Below the pieces are notes generated by a model. The model did no database searches, had not been told where the DNA came from, and worked only from the letters and a program-made list of their open reading frames with translations. Source: Coenobita brevimanus (Eukaryota; Arthropoda; Malacostraca; Decapoda; Coenobitidae). From it: a stretch of DNA of 64,000 bases. How positions within the stretch are numbered: the first letter of the stretch is position 1; each line of letters starts with the position of its first letter. The DNA lies in NCBI GenBank assembly GCA_032717465.1, contig CM064671.1:52814498-52878497 (forward strand). Direction: 5' to 3'. Of the stretch, positions 1 through 12,230 are shown piece by piece. The position numbers and the translations under genes are program-made.

Positions 1-777
1 AGTCTGAGTGAACTTTGTCTTTTGTTGACCTTATTTTTCATCTGTTCCCCGTGAAACTTCAAATTCTTATGGAAGTTCATGCACCGTTTTATCACACCTA
101 GTTTTTTATCTTTTTCTCCATGCACTAAATCTCTTAGGCTCCGGTGATGGAACTTCTGCTGTCTTTAGCTAACTGGAACTGAATAATGGGTTCTTAAGCT
201 TGACCCTATCATCAACAAGTGGAATGCAAAGCCCTATTTTTGCGATTATTTTGGGAATATTTATGATCATTAAGTATGATTCGGCTTCATTCCACAATAC
301 AGTGGGAGACAGGAGTTATGGAGGGCATTTTATGTTCCACCATCGTCACGTGAATCAGAAATGATTGTCAATATCTGGAGATTTGCTTTCCACGTTGCAC
401 TCTGTGGTTTAAGCATACGGCATATAGGTTGCTGCTGCAATGTGAGGGTTAATGGTGAGAATGATAGCTCTTAAGTTTCTATGACTCCTATCCATCTGAA
501 TAAAATAATTAGGTGCTAGTTCTAATAGGACACTAGGGTACTTATGAACATAACTACATTAATTTAATCAATGTTTACACTCATTTTAAAATCAATCACC
601 CTCATCCTAGAAAGAAAACACCTGGCATCAGTTGGAATAGAGTGACAAAGGTATCCCATTCATAAATATGTATGCTAGCAACCATATGGATTATCCTAGG
701 TCTAAACATACAACGCAGTGGGAGAACTAGGAAATACTTGTCATTTCTGTGGATGTACTTAATAATATATTACTTAC
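1..777. other. Intron of the minus-strand receptor gene, no gene seen
   Basis: This AT-rich stretch follows the splice donor of the receptor exon at 778-955 (minus strand), so it is inferred to be the next intron of that gene. I see no exon, RNA gene or recognisable transposon in it. Confidence 0.5.
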
Positions 778-955
778 CACTTTCGGAATATTCCTTGGCA
801 ATCAAGTTCATTAAGTCAATATTATTATAAATGAGAACGTGGTGGCCTTTCTCCACGAGCCTTAAACTGCTGGAGAACTCATAGGAGTATTTAAAAGTCA
901 GTCTGCCATCATCCTCAGTCTGGGCCACTTCTCGGAACAATCCCTCTTTAACTGT
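778..955 (-). CDS. Ionotropic receptor, S2 ligand-binding-lobe exon (partial gene)
   Basis: This is an internal exon of an ionotropic receptor, a ligand-gated cation channel of the iGluR superfamily used in arthropod chemosensation; it acts in the plasma membrane. The exon is 178 nt. It follows acceptor TTTTTCAG, starts in phase 0 with TVKEGLFREVAQ, and ends before donor GTAAGT after one base of a split codon. The motif GLFREV, then GRL, and further on KGHHVL is the second half of the S2 lobe as I know it from crustacean receptors. It continues in register from the exon at 31123-31343. The final transmembrane segment should be in the next exon, outside the window. The subunit class and ligand cannot be told from this. 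Confidence 0.82.
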
Positions 956-1559
956 CTGAAAAATAAATATATTAATTACGTGATGTTTCTCACTGACAAG
1001 CACCTGATCTGTCTCACATCAGACGTTTGGACATATTAACCTACCCACGAACCTTATGTTTCTGAATATACAATAAAGATGTAACCCCTCAAAAAATTTA
1101 AAACAACGTCTTCTCCATTATATGAGAACTATTTTCAGACGATTCTAGGAACACCCCACCTTTGTCTGTCGGGAAAACATACCGTATATGTAAGACACAT
1201 TATATCACGCAGAGGTACGATGTAGGTTTTCTGTACTAAAACTCATTCACAAGTCACTTAAGCGAGGTGAATGCCGAAGGACACAAAGTTCCACCCATTT
1301 TCCGACTCAGAACACGGTTGTTCCTCCTTGCAAGCCTCCAGACATTGACTCTTCGCACCCTAAGATCTTCCGACAGGAACAATCGACATTCTCCAGGTAT
1401 GAATAATATGGTCTTTTCCTAAGTGTCCTCCACTCGAAGTTGACTGTTTTAGATATTATTACGTAATAGACAAGTCAGTCACATAGAGTAATTGCTTTGC
1501 ATACACTCAATCGTACAGAACCAGAAATATCCCACGAAACAGTGTAGTTTCGTAGTAGC

Positions 1560-2230
1560 AAAGGAGTCAATGTGCTCCCCCAAGGTAATGTTTTATTTTC
1601 ATGCCTCTCAGACATGAAATAAAACATGAAGTGTCGGTGCCTCGAAGATGCTAAACAAATATCATCTTCGCCAAATCCATAATGCCAAGGACCAGATCAA
1701 TCAAAGTGAGGCTTCATCAAGAGACCTACAATTTCTGTCGAATACATAGCCAACATAAGTGAATCTTTCCTAGATTTAGTTATCGACACATGATGAACAT
1801 TTTGTACTGTTTCATCCAAGAAACCTTCCAGTGCCTGGACCTTCGTCTTAGCTCAGGAGACCATTAGTCCCCGTGATATCTCGTTCTCGTTGAATATCTT
1901 GACAGTGCTCTCATTTTCTGACTACAGACGATCTATCAACTAGATAATCTTTACGGAGATCCCATGGAGTAGCACTAGTTCCAATAGTGCTTCCCGATCT
2001 ACCGAGCCAAACGCCTTCTTGAGATCGACATTAGTTTCAAGCAGCCCTTGCCGAAACTCAGAGAGACGTTCTATGTGAACACAAAGTCTTACGGTCTGCT
2101 ACATTGTAAGATGTACGTTATTCTGGATTGCTCAGGCCTCTGAAACTTTAGCAAATGGCTCCGGGTATGCACTAACGACACATTAGCAAGAAAATCGTCT
2201 GGCACACTGAAAACTGGAACTGCATGGCAA
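1560..2230 (-). pseudogene. Degraded LINE reverse transcriptase, C-terminal half
   Basis: Reading the minus strand, broken frames give PEQSRIT, then RLCVHIERLSEFRQ, NVDLKKAFGSVDREAL and LLHGIS, and further on KTKVQALEGF. These match the palm of the LINE group often annotated as craniofacial development protein 2-like, where the usual text is DLKKAFDSVHREALW. It is the continuation of the antisense LINE at 2838-4180, from which it is separated by a DNA-transposon remnant. Many stops and frameshifts show it is an old, dead copy. Confidence 0.6.
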
Positions 2231-2384
2231 TTGAATCATTCAGTGTTTTCCTGTCACTTTCTACACACAGATTATACACATATAGTAGATAGTCAGACCC
2301 TCAGTCTGCTCTCGTGGAATGATACTATGAAGTGGGGCAGAAACACCTGACGGTTTTTAAAAGTTTGTCACTTTCATTACAGGG

Positions 2385-2875
2385 TTGGTTCGTTGGTGGC
2401 GTTGGCATGTTGACGATCTCACAGTTCACTACTTGGAGTTTGGTCAGCATGGATAGTTGGTCTTTACAGGAGCATGCTGTAGTAGAAACGTTCATCAATA
2501 CAAACTCAGTAACAGCTACACAGCAGCTGTTCAGAGACATTTTAACACACAAAACTCATCTTCTACGGAAATGGCATGAATATAGTTCTGTGAGAGAATC
2601 AAATCCTCCTGGCCGCTGTCATCAGTCTGTACAGATGAAAACTTGATCCGTGTCCAAGAGCCATCAACAGAAACCCAGCAAGATCAGCTCGACGCCATTC
2701 CTTGGCACTTGGGATTAGTCCTCCGAGACTACGTCGCATCCTGCATTGTGATTTAAAACTAACACATTAACTTAAACTCCAGACATTTCTGAATCTTTCT
2801 GGGCCTATACTGTTATTGTTTAACTAACACACTGGCTTAATAATAAACCCTCAGGAGTTTCTGTACCACCCTGTA
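2385..2875 (+). pseudogene. Relic DNA-transposon with DUF4817-type helix-turn-helix
   Basis: The plus strand encodes a short helix-turn-helix stretch with NSVTATQQLFR and then PPGRCHQS. After a frameshift it continues with NPARSARRHSLALGIS and LRRILHCDL. This is the N-terminal DNA-binding region of mariner-like transposases of the DUF4817 type (usual text: RNP.RSARRHS.ALG.S...RRILH.DL). No DDE catalytic domain remains. The segment near 2850-2875, reading out as TACAGGGTGGTACAG on the minus strand, looks like a transposon terminus. It interrupts an antisense LINE, so it is the younger insertion. Confidence 0.55.
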
Positions 2876-4180
2876 ATAGGACAAACACTTTTTATCTCTA
2901 CATGCAGTCCATGAACCATGGCTTCGCTCCCAGCTATAATCAGTTCTGCAGGAATGCCACAGAAACAGTCTACAACTTTTCAGCTTAGTCACAGTCTTCT
3001 GGATTTCACCTAGTGAAGTCAAGGCATCGTCAACTGCATCTAGCGGGTGCTCACCATTTAATGAAAGGTCTCTACGGAGCGGTTCTTCCATATACAGCTG
3101 CTCAAAGAACCCTATACTCTTCAATTCCTGATATGAGTCATCTATCTGATGTCTTGGTGGAAGAAAATTGTATGTTGGGGACTAGGGTGGAGCTTCCGCA
3201 GGACTTGATGAACAAGTCTAAAATCATTTACATGAAAACGGCCTTCATCCTCAACGAAAGCCAAAACATAACGTACTTAGTCCGCTCTGTGAAAATGATC
3301 CATTGCGACATAAGTCTGTGTTGTTTAAGGCAGCCGGCCATTCTAGCAGCATGACTCACATCAGTTGTAATCAGTCTCTGGTGAGACAGTTCTCTCTCTT
3401 GGTTGCTCTCCAACACGTTCATTACCTAATGCCTAAGTAACAGACTTAAAGATATCCCATAATTCAACTGGACTCTCAACAGCATTAAACACCTCAAACT
3501 GTTTCGAAACTAACAATGCATAGTGCACAGGCTTATACATAAGCACATTCCTCACTGCAAGTTCTTAGGTGGCATCTCGGGATCCTCTCAGTTATGATTT
3601 GCGGCCTCAGAGTAGCAATGACCAGTCTGATCAGTAGCAAAGAACACTGCATTTCTCAAATCCAGGTTTTGGGTTACCGAAGGCATTGCCAGCAGAATCA
3701 CTGAGAACTTACAGGGGTGAGGTCAGTCTCCTGGGCAATCTCTCTGGCATTGGAAGACCATGTCCAGCAGTGAGGATTAGTCTTTAAGAACAAACATCCA
3801 GCAGTTTTTATATTTCGGTATTTTGCAATATCCAGATCATAAGAGCTATTGGAAATTCTGGTTTCAGAGTCATGGGGATCTACACATTAACCCAAGCCTT
3901 CCCTGCACGTGTAAGCGACTGCACCGAAGTCCCACAAGACACAGATATCTCGCGAGGTGTGCTGCTTGAGAACCGGGCATAGAGCAGCTTTTTCTCTTCA
4001 GGCTCACTCACTTCAGTGGGAGCATGAACATTAAAATGAGAGACAATGCCTAAACTGCGATTCCATTTTAACGACATTATGTCTTTCAGCTGGTATATCC
4101 TTATCAACAGAACAGACACAACTAGGAGAAATCGACACAGTAACATCACTAAGATTAGCACCAATGCCACAGACAGACCT
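2838..4180 (-). pseudogene. Degraded LINE, endonuclease-to-RT linker
   Basis: Minus-strand frames show HFNVHAPTE (the endonuclease motif normally written NVYAPT), then AARMAGCLKQHRL, LYMEEPLRRDL, and in a second frame CGIPAELIIAGSEAMVHGLH. The last is the conserved block just before the RT domain in this LINE group. Stops and frameshifts throughout mark it as dead. It belongs with the RT piece at 1560-2230, the two being split by a DNA transposon. The 5' limit near 4.2 kb is approximate. Confidence 0.55.
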
Positions 4181-5321
4181 GTAGAATTTTAAACCATCAC
4201 TAAAGATATCTCCATGGCCAGGGTGCCTAACCTCAGAGTACAGCTACACTGATCCTCATATGTCCCAGCTCTTGTGACAATAAGAGTGGTTTATAATCCT
4301 CTGAGATCCTTAGAACGTTCTAAGCCCACACATAAAGCGGCTTAAAAAGGTAAAACCTCACGGGTGAATCTGTTGGCTCATGTGTCCTCTGCAGTACCAG
4401 AACGTCTATTAAATACAGGATAAGGTTAAGGTGTCTCTTCCTCCCTCCATCTAGCTGTTACTTCCCGAAGGCATTATTCAACACCCAGCATGATACGTGT
4501 CAACCACACATGGAGGGAAGAGTCCTGCCCAAACAGTATTTTAGGAGGGACCCCTTAGCATGCCTGGAAAATTCAGGTAGGGCCAGATTATCCACCTCCT
4601 GTTGATATTCCCCAGTGTCCCTAGTCAGGGATGGGCTGCACAATTTTTGTTCTCCTTTATATATGTATTACAAAGAATCGTACTCGCCCTACACTTTAAC
4701 TTCGTAAGGTGAAAATATCTAACCATATATCCATTTACCTACAGCCCGACGCCATGATCCCACAAAGAGTGACCGTTATTTTTTACTTAGGCGTTTTACC
4801 GAAATGGACACTAACCCTCCGCCAACCCACTTACTGACACATAGGGAACGCGTATGTATTGGTTATATGACTGTAACCCATTACTGGAATGGTTTCCTGG
4901 CTTACTGAAAACTATTTGGCTTGTCACCCAGTGCATAGCCACAAGATTAATAAAAAGAGACAGAAAAGATAGGAAAAAATGAAGAAACAAGGACAGGAAA
5001 AGGCAAAGGAAAAGAATTGTAAAGGTGAAGGAAGAAGTAGGCAGCACTACACCAAAAGAGTAGATGATGATTGCCTTAGCCAATGTTATTTCCGGATCGG
5101 TCGTTTTGGGGCATTGGAGGAGGTAAAAGCCCATATATTGATGGAATGCACCAGTCTTTTTCAACTTTTTTTTTTCTGAAAAATCACTTTAGCGGATAAA
5201 GGTAGATATCTGAAATATTAAGTCTTAATATAATGTGCTTCGTGGTGCATATTAAGTGACCTGTCTCAGAACTAAATGTGTGGCGGCGTGCAATGAGAAA
5301 TGAAAACACCAATAAAATTGA

Positions 5322-5322
<1 letters not shown>
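4181..5322. other. Intronic sequence without a supported gene
   Basis: No convincing gene. At about 5040-5170 (plus) a short frame ends in HILMECTSLF, reminiscent of the C-terminal zinc-finger-like tail of some LINE polyproteins, but it is too short to classify. Confidence 0.35.
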
Positions 5323-5401
<79 letters not shown>

Positions 5402-5405
5402 ACAC
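5323..5405. repeat. (CA)n microsatellite, left flank of the Gmr1-like element
   Basis: About 83 bases of nearly pure CA, with one CAA interruption. The LTR at 5406 starts directly at its end, and the matching 3' LTR ends directly in another CA tract at 22276. This suggests one tract was split by the retroelement insertion. Confidence 0.95.
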
Positions 5406-6507
5406 TGTCAGGAATATACTAGATCGTATTATGGCAATTTGTGACATTGTGTTATTATTATAGGACCTCTTGAACAATGGTGAAGCCCATAGAAATTCCC
5501 CCAGTCAGTTAACTGCTCGCGTTTGCACTCAGATCTGAAACAATTTTCATAACATTTGTCACTGCTTCGTAAGTGACTGTCTTTATGTATAGACACTTTC
5601 ACTGAGATATTTTTTGTGTAATTATCATTCCCACGCCTTGCCTCTCTAGCCGTTAAGCCACGCCCATCTCTCACGCCCCTGTACCCGGCATGGGAACATT
5701 TGTCACTAGTTAGTGTTGAACTGTCACCATAGCAAGGTGTTGTGAGCAGTGCAGAGATGCAGGGTCCCGTCTCACTGGCTACAGTCTCTAGCAGTTCTAC
5801 GATTCCCACATCTCCCCACTGAGTTAGTGATCGGCAGTAGTGAAGGTCAATGTGCATATTGCAGGGCCTCAAGCAAGCAGACACCCAGCCTCATCCCAGC
5901 TACAGCTCCATTTTTCGTTCTTTGTTTTTCTAGGCTAAAAGTTACTTAGGTAATTCTTTGAGTGCATGAGTACATGTATTTCCTTTGCTTTGATATTTTG
6001 AATTTACTTTGAGATTCTTGCAATGTAAATTTATTTTGTTGTAATTATAAATTTACAGTTCTTCTCTTTGAGCTCACTTAAATATAAGTATTGTGTTTGA
6101 TTGCTCCACATTGTGCTTACTTTAGATTGCCACTCCTAGTTTGCACAAAATTCTTACATTAATCACGACTGGTAGTTAACCCAGTTCTTTGGTACTGATA
6201 CATTAATCACGACTGGCAGTTAAGCTAGTTCTTTGGTACTGATTCATAATAAATCCATTGTGCCAGCCAGGAGTTACCACAAGCAAGAATCTGTCTTGAT
6301 TATGATTATTATCGATCGTCAGGGGTTAGGCCATATTCTCAGAGGCCAACAGTATCAATAATTCAGTATTCGAGTGATTAGTCTCCGCTGTGCACTGTTG
6401 AGAAATGTTATGAAATTCTCGTCTTCAGATAATCGGCGAAGTAAGCCCTTTGTGACAACGGACTATTTATTTGCATTTCATTCTTATTTCCACTTCCCCC
6501 CATGACA
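5406..6507 (+). repeat. 5' LTR of the Gmr1-like retrotransposon
   Basis: This 1102 bp block starts TGTCA and ends TGACA, the usual inverted LTR ends. It is repeated with moderate divergence at 17620-22278, where two later insertions interrupt the copy. A possible polyadenylation signal AATAAA lies at 6248-6253. Just after it, TGGCGACCTCC at 6509-6519 begins with TGG as a tRNA primer-binding site should. The divergence between the two copies points to an old insertion. Confidence 0.8.
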
Positions 6508-6813
6508 TGTGGCGACCTCCTAGCATTAAAGTTATTAATGAAATAATATACTCACTCATAGCTTTTTATTAGTTATAATCATTGAAGTTTATAGTCACTG
6601 TCTCACTGGTGACTATTGATTCTGCTCTATAAATTTTTTAAAATTTTCCCAGCCAGTAGCAATCTTTTTATTTCTCTTTCATTACCAGTTTAACTAGATA
6701 AAGCTGGTCACCACCAGCCTGTGTCTATATTCTTAATTTTCGATTATTAGCTTTCAACTGCGAAACAGCATTCAGTTCATCAGTCTTTAGTTCACTCAGT
6801 TTGGGTTAGCATC
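6508..6813 (+). other. Retrotransposon leader with probable primer-binding site
   Basis: This is untranslated sequence between the LTR end and the first gag ATG at 6814. The probable primer-binding site TGGCGACCTCC begins at 6509. I could not assign the primer tRNA. Nothing else is recognised. Confidence 0.5.
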
Positions 6814-7082
6814 ATGGCTACTAGTTTATACATACAGGAAGCCAATTTTATGGGGCTTACCAACCCCAAGGAAATTAATGGCTATGTGCTCTCACGGCAC
6901 ACTGATGAACAGCAACATGAGAATGATGCCCATGAAAAGCATAAAATTCAATGCGAAGACAAGCGAGAACAGTGCGAATAGGAGCGAGAACATCATGAGG
7001 AACGTGAGAGAGAACGCGAATACGAGTGAGAACAGCGCGAGGAACGTGAGAAAGGATGCGCATTTTTTTCTTTTCGTGCGAG
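6814..7082 (+). pseudogene. Gmr1-like gag, N-terminal part
   Basis: Translation from the ATG at 6814 gives MATSLYIQEANFMGL, then a charged region rich in Glu, Arg, His and Gln. A stop (TAG) interrupts the charged repeat near 6980. The Arg/Glu-rich repeat resumes near 8612 after an antisense LINE, so this is the gag start cut by a later insertion. Gag packages the element RNA in cytoplasmic particles. The family is inferred from the pol genes downstream. Confidence 0.5.
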
Positions 7083-8606
7083 GAAGAAGGAACCAAAGGC
7101 CATCAGCCCGCAATAACAGTTCCCTCCAAGAGAAAAACAAAATACAAGAGAGAGCCAAATTCAAGATCCATTCATTTCGAGATGCCTGGACACACTGCGT
7201 TTGAAAGGCAGGAGATCATAGGCAGCAGGAAATACAGACAGAAGACAGTTCCAGAGTTGACCTGTTGCATAAATGAAGGACTGGGAGTAATGGTTAACTC
7301 TTGCATTAGAGAGTTGGATAGAAAAGGGATGAGAGCTCGCTGCTAGACGGGTGCCAAGCGCCCGTCGTAGAGGTGGAGGAATGCATGCAGACAGTTCAGA
7401 GGAGCAGTGACCATTAAAGTAGCGATAGAAAAGAGACAAAGATGCAACAGCGCGGCAAAGAGACAGAAGTTGAAGAGAGTCAGTAAGAGGAGAAGAGTTA
7501 ATGAGATGAAAAGCCTTTGACTCCACCCTATTGAGAAGAGCTTTATGTGGGGGAGCCTCCCCACACATGAGAGTTGTACTCCACACAAGGGCTGACAAAA
7601 CCCCTGTACAGAGCCAACAATTGTGCAGGGGTAAAGAAAGAACCGAGTTGGCTTAGCACACCCAATCTCCTGGAAGCAGATTTTACGAGAGATGCAATAT
7701 GATCTTTCCAAGATAAGTCCCGAGTAAATGAAACCCCAAGCACGTTCAAGGATGATGCAGGACCAAGCTGAATATTACTAAACATTAGTGGGCACACCTG
7801 TGGAAGATTTTGACGGTTGATAGATGTAAGAACTGAGTCTAAGATGCATTAAAAACAAGATTTTTCCTACCCCAGTCAGAGACACGAGCAAAGTCAGACA
7901 CTAGGTGTGCCATAGCCTCATCCCTTGTTTGTTGAAGTAACTGCTGAGATGGGCGTTGCAGGAACCGAATGGAAAGGTGAAGGGTGGAGTCATCAGTGTA
8001 CGAGTGGATAGGGCCAGATGTACAGCTTAGAAGGTCAATGATGAATATAAGGAAGAGAGTTGGTGATAGGACAGAGCCCTGAGGAACACCACCGTTGATA
8101 GATCCAGGAGAAGAACGACGGCCATCTACAACAGCAGCTATAGAACGACCAGAAAGGAAGCTAGCGATGAAGGCACAGACAGAAGGATAGAAACCGCAAG
8201 AGGGCAGCTTGGAAATTAAAGATTTATGCCAGACTCGATCAAAAACCTCTGCGATGTCAAGTGCAATGGCAAAGCTTTCGCCAAAGTCCCGAAAGGAGGA
8301 CGACCAGGAGTCTGAAAAGTAGGCGAGAAGACCTCCATGACGGAGTCCGTACTGACGATCAAAAAGAAGGCTGTGATAGGAAAGATGCCTTAAAATTTCC
8401 CTGCCGAGAACCGACTCGAACACTTTCGAAATACAGGATGTTAAAGCAATTGGACGATAGTTGGAGGGTTGGGAGTGGTCACCCTTCTTTGGGACTGCCT
8501 GAATGACAGCAAACCTCCAGCAAGAAGGAAGGTACAAGTTGACAGACAAAGGCGAAAGAGTTTGCCTAGGCAGGGTGTAAGCACAGAAGCACAGTTCTTG
8601 AGAACA
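7083..8606 (-). mobile_element. 5'-truncated jockey-like LINE inserted in gag
   Basis: The minus-strand frames encode the RT of a non-LTR retrotransposon: PKKGDHSQPSNYRPIALTS, VFDRVWHKSL, GVPQGSVLSP, then SYTDDSTLHL, where the active-site YADD has become YTDD. The C-terminal part continues through ALYRGFVSPCVEYNSHVWGG. Frameshifts split the frame after about 7840. The 3' end is shared with the copies near 29.97 kb and 59.71 kb (ending GGTTCCTTCTT on the coding strand). It is dead, with its 5' end truncated near 8606. Gag repeats on both sides show it landed inside the retrotransposon. Confidence 0.85.
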
Positions 8607-9640
8607 ACAGAAGGGCATATGAGCGAGAACAGCGTGAACACGAACGTGCTGAATGTAAGGCACATGAGAAACACTGAGAAACATGAGCCTGAGGTGCTGA
8701 AGCTCAAACGAGACTCCTTGGGTTCTGGCACATCTGTTGCAGCTAACCCAAGCTCCACGAGTGCTCTCCCAGCACATGTTCTGGTAACCCGGCGCCTGAA
8801 GCTTCCGTCATACAAGGAAGGCAAGTGAAATGAACCATTCATAGCTCATTTCGCAGACATGGCACAGCTGCACCAACTGGACAAGGCAGCTAAACGGCTC
8901 CAATTTTTTAGCTTGTTTGAGGGTCCTGCCCTCAATATTCCAGAGAATATGTGGAGACAATTTCTCCTATGAGATGATGAAGGCCACACTTATCAAAGTT
9001 TATGGTCTCACGGTTGGTGATGCCAGGAGTCGGTTTATGAGGGCACGTCTCCAAGAAAAGGATATTGCTGTTCAGATCCTCGACCGTCTCACTGCTTATG
9101 TAGATGATTGGACACAAAAAGATGAGACCCCTCGAATGCGAGAGGGGATAATTGACCTCATGCTACAGCTAGAAAAGTCATGGCCTGGTGAGCTTATTGC
9201 ACATCTAAAGATCTGTCAGGTAAAGGATGCCAGTTAAATGGTGGAAAAGGCTGAAGCATTCTTCACTATTTACGGGTACCAAACTCGTAAGCCACGATCC
9301 TGGAACAGGAATGATACTGCCAAGGCTGAGAAGCCATCTCAGAGCAAACCTTAGCATCAAGACTGTTCTCAGAATATTAGTCACGTTCCAAACAAACCAC
9401 AGAAAAAGGACCAGGGGCAAAATACGCAGAAACCTGATGGTACAAGAAGTACGGTACCCCAACCAGCACCAATATCCCAGGCAGCAGCAAAACAAAGACA
9501 AACCACATAACAATCAATCAGGACAATCAGCTTTACTGTGTTGTAGGCAGGAGGCAAATACTACATTAATACCCCAACAGCTATACGGTGGTGCCGTCCC
9601 TAGTAGCACAGGTCCTTCTCCACAGTTAGCTCGTCCCTCT
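8607..9640 (+). pseudogene. Gmr1-like gag, remainder
   Basis: After the LINE the gag resumes with YEREQREHERAECKAHEKH. In another frame come LPSYKEGK and FADMAQLHQLDKAAK, resembling the gypsy gag block around LP.Y..G.D...F...F. A frame from 8917 (GDNFSYEMMKATLIKVYGLT) carries the rest of the capsid-like region with Leu-rich helices. A basic, Gln-rich frame follows (9227-9640). No clear zinc knuckle survives. Several frameshifts are needed, so it is non-functional. Confidence 0.55.
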
Positions 9641-9734
9641 TAGATGGTGAGCCCTCCTCCACAGGTGGTCAATGCTCCAATTCGTCAGATGGTAAGCACA
9701 ACCTCTCTGGTATCTAGTTCTCAGGGCACCACGT

Positions 9735-10166
9735 TTGCTGCATCATTCATTCCTCAGTCTCATCAATGACTGGCTGCTACATCAGACTCTTCCACTAGCA
9801 ACAGTGCCTCCCGTAAATGTTCTGAAAGACAATGGTTCCTCAGGTTGCACCATCAGGCAAAGTCTAGTTCGGCCCGAGGGGTACACAGGTAGGCAGATCC
9901 ATGTTAGACTTATTGATGGATCAGTGAGATTGTTCCCTGAGGCATATATCCAGGTGGCATCTTCTTTTTACACTGGGTTGACAGTTCCAGTTGTCATGCC
10001 AGAACTTTTGTTTGACATTATAGGTAACATACAAGGCGTCAAAAATAGTTGCGCCGTAGACATTGCTACTCAGACTTCCTGCTCTTGCAGTAACACAAGC
10101 CATGGCCAAGGCTCCAAACCGTGTCACCCCACTGACTGTCGCAACGCCACAAGATCTGATTCATAG
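9735..10166 (+). pseudogene. Gmr1-like aspartic protease region
   Basis: The frame contains VLKDNGSSGCTIRQSLV, where DNGSSG sits in the place of the D-[TS]-G catalytic loop of a retroviral-type protease. It is followed by GRQIHVRLIDGSVRLFPEA and a PELLFDIIGN block that resembles the second conserved protease motif. The protease would cut the gag-pol polyprotein inside particles. It lies between gag and integrase, in the same orientation. I call it from position and the single motif, so confidence is moderate. Confidence 0.55.
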
Positions 10167-10169
10167 TCA

Positions 10170-11289
10170 AGATGTTGTCCAAGAGCAACAGTCTGACCCG
10201 ATCCTCGCCACAATGCGTAAGAAGTTGGAGGATAATATGATTATTCATGGTGAGGTCAAGCCAGGTTTCTTTGTAAGCGAAGACGGCTGTACCATGAGTC
10301 ACAAACATCCCAGGGCAAGGCTTGACTGCAGTCTGTTGTTCCTGCAAAGTATCGCTGAGCAGTGTTTGAATTGGGTAATTGTTCAGCGATGGAAGGTCAC
10401 ATGGGCCAAAAGAAAGCCTCTGACTGCATTCGTGCTGACTTTTTCTGGCCAGGAATGGGACAGGAAATATATTGGCTTGTGTGTTCCTGTGATGTGTGTC
10501 AACTTACAACTGACCAGGGGAAACCAATGCCAATTATCTCTGAATCATTTGAGGGAGTAGCAGTTGACATTGATGGGCCAATCACTCCTCAGGCTAGTGA
10601 TGGATCAAAGTACATCCTCATTATCATTGACTTCAGCACATGGTTGCCTGAAGCAGTGGCCCTTAAGAATGAAGAGGCCATCACTGTTGCAGAGGCAATG
10701 ATTGAGGTTTTCTGCCGTGGAGGTATCTTCAAGGAGGTCTTAAGCGACAGAGGTTCACAATTTACCTCTGCAGTTATGAATGAAGCATTCAGGTTGTTGT
10801 CTATCCGTGGCTTGAGAACTACGTCCTACCATCCAATGTGTAATGGGTTGTGTGAGAGGGACCCTCAAGAAGATGCTCAAGCGCTTGGCTCCTGAACAGG
10901 CATAAGAATGGCCACGGTTCATTGCCCCTCTTCTTTTTGCTTATCAAGAAGCTCCACAGCATTCCTTGAAGTTCTCACCTTTTGAAATGGTGCATGAAAG
11001 GTCAGTCCGTGGGCCACTTCAAGTCCTTCGTGAGTTATGGGACGATGAAGAACCCAACCCTGAAGTCAAGACCACCTACACCCATGTCCTTGATTTGGCT
11101 GACTGCCTTCAGTCAACGGGCGAGTTCACAAAGGAAAAATTGATCAAAGCATGCGAAGTTCAGAAAGCTTACAGTATTATGAAAAGAAACCAAAGCTTCG
11201 GAATGTCAGTCCAGGCAATAAATGCTTGGTGTAACTTCCCGCTGTCCAGAACAAGTTGTTGGCACAGTAGAAGGGACCACATGATGTAG
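10170..11289 (+). pseudogene. Gmr1-like integrase, located before the RT
   Basis: Two consecutive frames (10362-10895 and 10966-11289) encode an integrase. The zinc-binding region has FFWPGMGQEI and CSCDVCQ. The catalytic core has VAVDIDGPITPQ (first Asp), LSDRGSQFTS (second Asp) and YHPMCNGLCER (Glu), so all three catalytic residues are visible. The second frame has the block FSPFEMVHERSVRGPL seen after the core in Ty3/gypsy integrases. Stops and a frameshift near 10890 break it. Its place upstream of RT is opposite to the usual Ty3/gypsy order and matches the Gmr1 group. Confidence 0.85.
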
Positions 11290-11299
11290 CAGAGTGCAT

Positions 11300-12230
11300 T
11301 TCACACCTCAACTACATAATCCAGATGGAGAATCTCCATAAAAGGTTCCACATAAACATGCTGAAGACCTATCATGAATAAAACTCTGGGGAGACTGGCC
11401 TACAAGCAATCAATGACAGTGACCAACCACCAGATGACACTGGGGTATCTGCAGTGATCCCAGCTGATGACCATGATGACGAGCCCTTAACCGTTCAGTC
11501 CCGTCAGGCGGAGACTGTAAGGGATGTCTTACTTAACATTGACTTAGCAATAGGTGACCTTAATGACATAAGATCACTGCTTTGTCGGTATGCTGATGTC
11601 TTCTCTGACCAACCTAGACTCGCAGTGGTTGAGTGTTACAAAACTGAGTTGACCAGCAATACTCCCATAAAGGTTAAGCCATATCTGATCCCCATGCGAC
11701 TACTGGACGCAGTAGATAAGGATATTGCTGCCATTGAGCCTGCAGGTATTACTGAAAGGTCCTCGTCTCCTTACTGTAGTCCAGTGGCGGTAGTCCTCAA
11801 GATGGATGGCGAAGTCAGAATTTGTAGTGTCTGTAGGAGGTAAATGCAATCACCAAAATGGATGCTGAGCCAATAGGTGACCGTATTGCCATCTTTTCCA
11901 AGCTGGTATGCTCATGATACTTCACGATGCTTGATTTAGTGAAGGAATTCTTCCAGATTCCCTTCATCCCGAGTGCTGTTAGTTCACTGTCTCTGCTACT
12001 CCTAGAGGGTTGTATCAGTATAAAGTCCTTCCATTTGGACTTACCAATTCCCCAGCAGTATCCAATTGAGCCATGAGACAAGTGCTCCATGGTATCATGG
12101 AAGTAGAAATGTTCGTTGACGATGTCCTTGTTTATTTTGTCACGTTGGTGGAGCACCTCAGACTCATGGAAATTGTCTTCAGTAGACTCCAGAGCTTCAA
12201 CATGACTGTGAAGCCTGGCAAGTTAAAATT
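11300..12230 (+). pseudogene. Gmr1-like reverse transcriptase
   Basis: The 11454-11843 frame has LLCRYADVFSD, TPIKVKPYLIP and SSPYCSPVAVVLKMDGEVRIC, the start of a Ty3/gypsy RT. After a frameshift come VKEFFQIPF, RGLYQYKVLPFGLTNSP and finally FVDDVLVYF (Asp pair at 12118-12123), so the catalytic FVDD is retained. Several frameshifts and stops make it dead. It copies element RNA into DNA in the particle. Confidence 0.85.

Noticed and set aside
5278..5463. Open frame with a long Thr-His repeat
   Set aside because: It is only the translation of the (CA)n microsatellite; the same applies to the frames over the tracts at 16104, 22276 and 27369.
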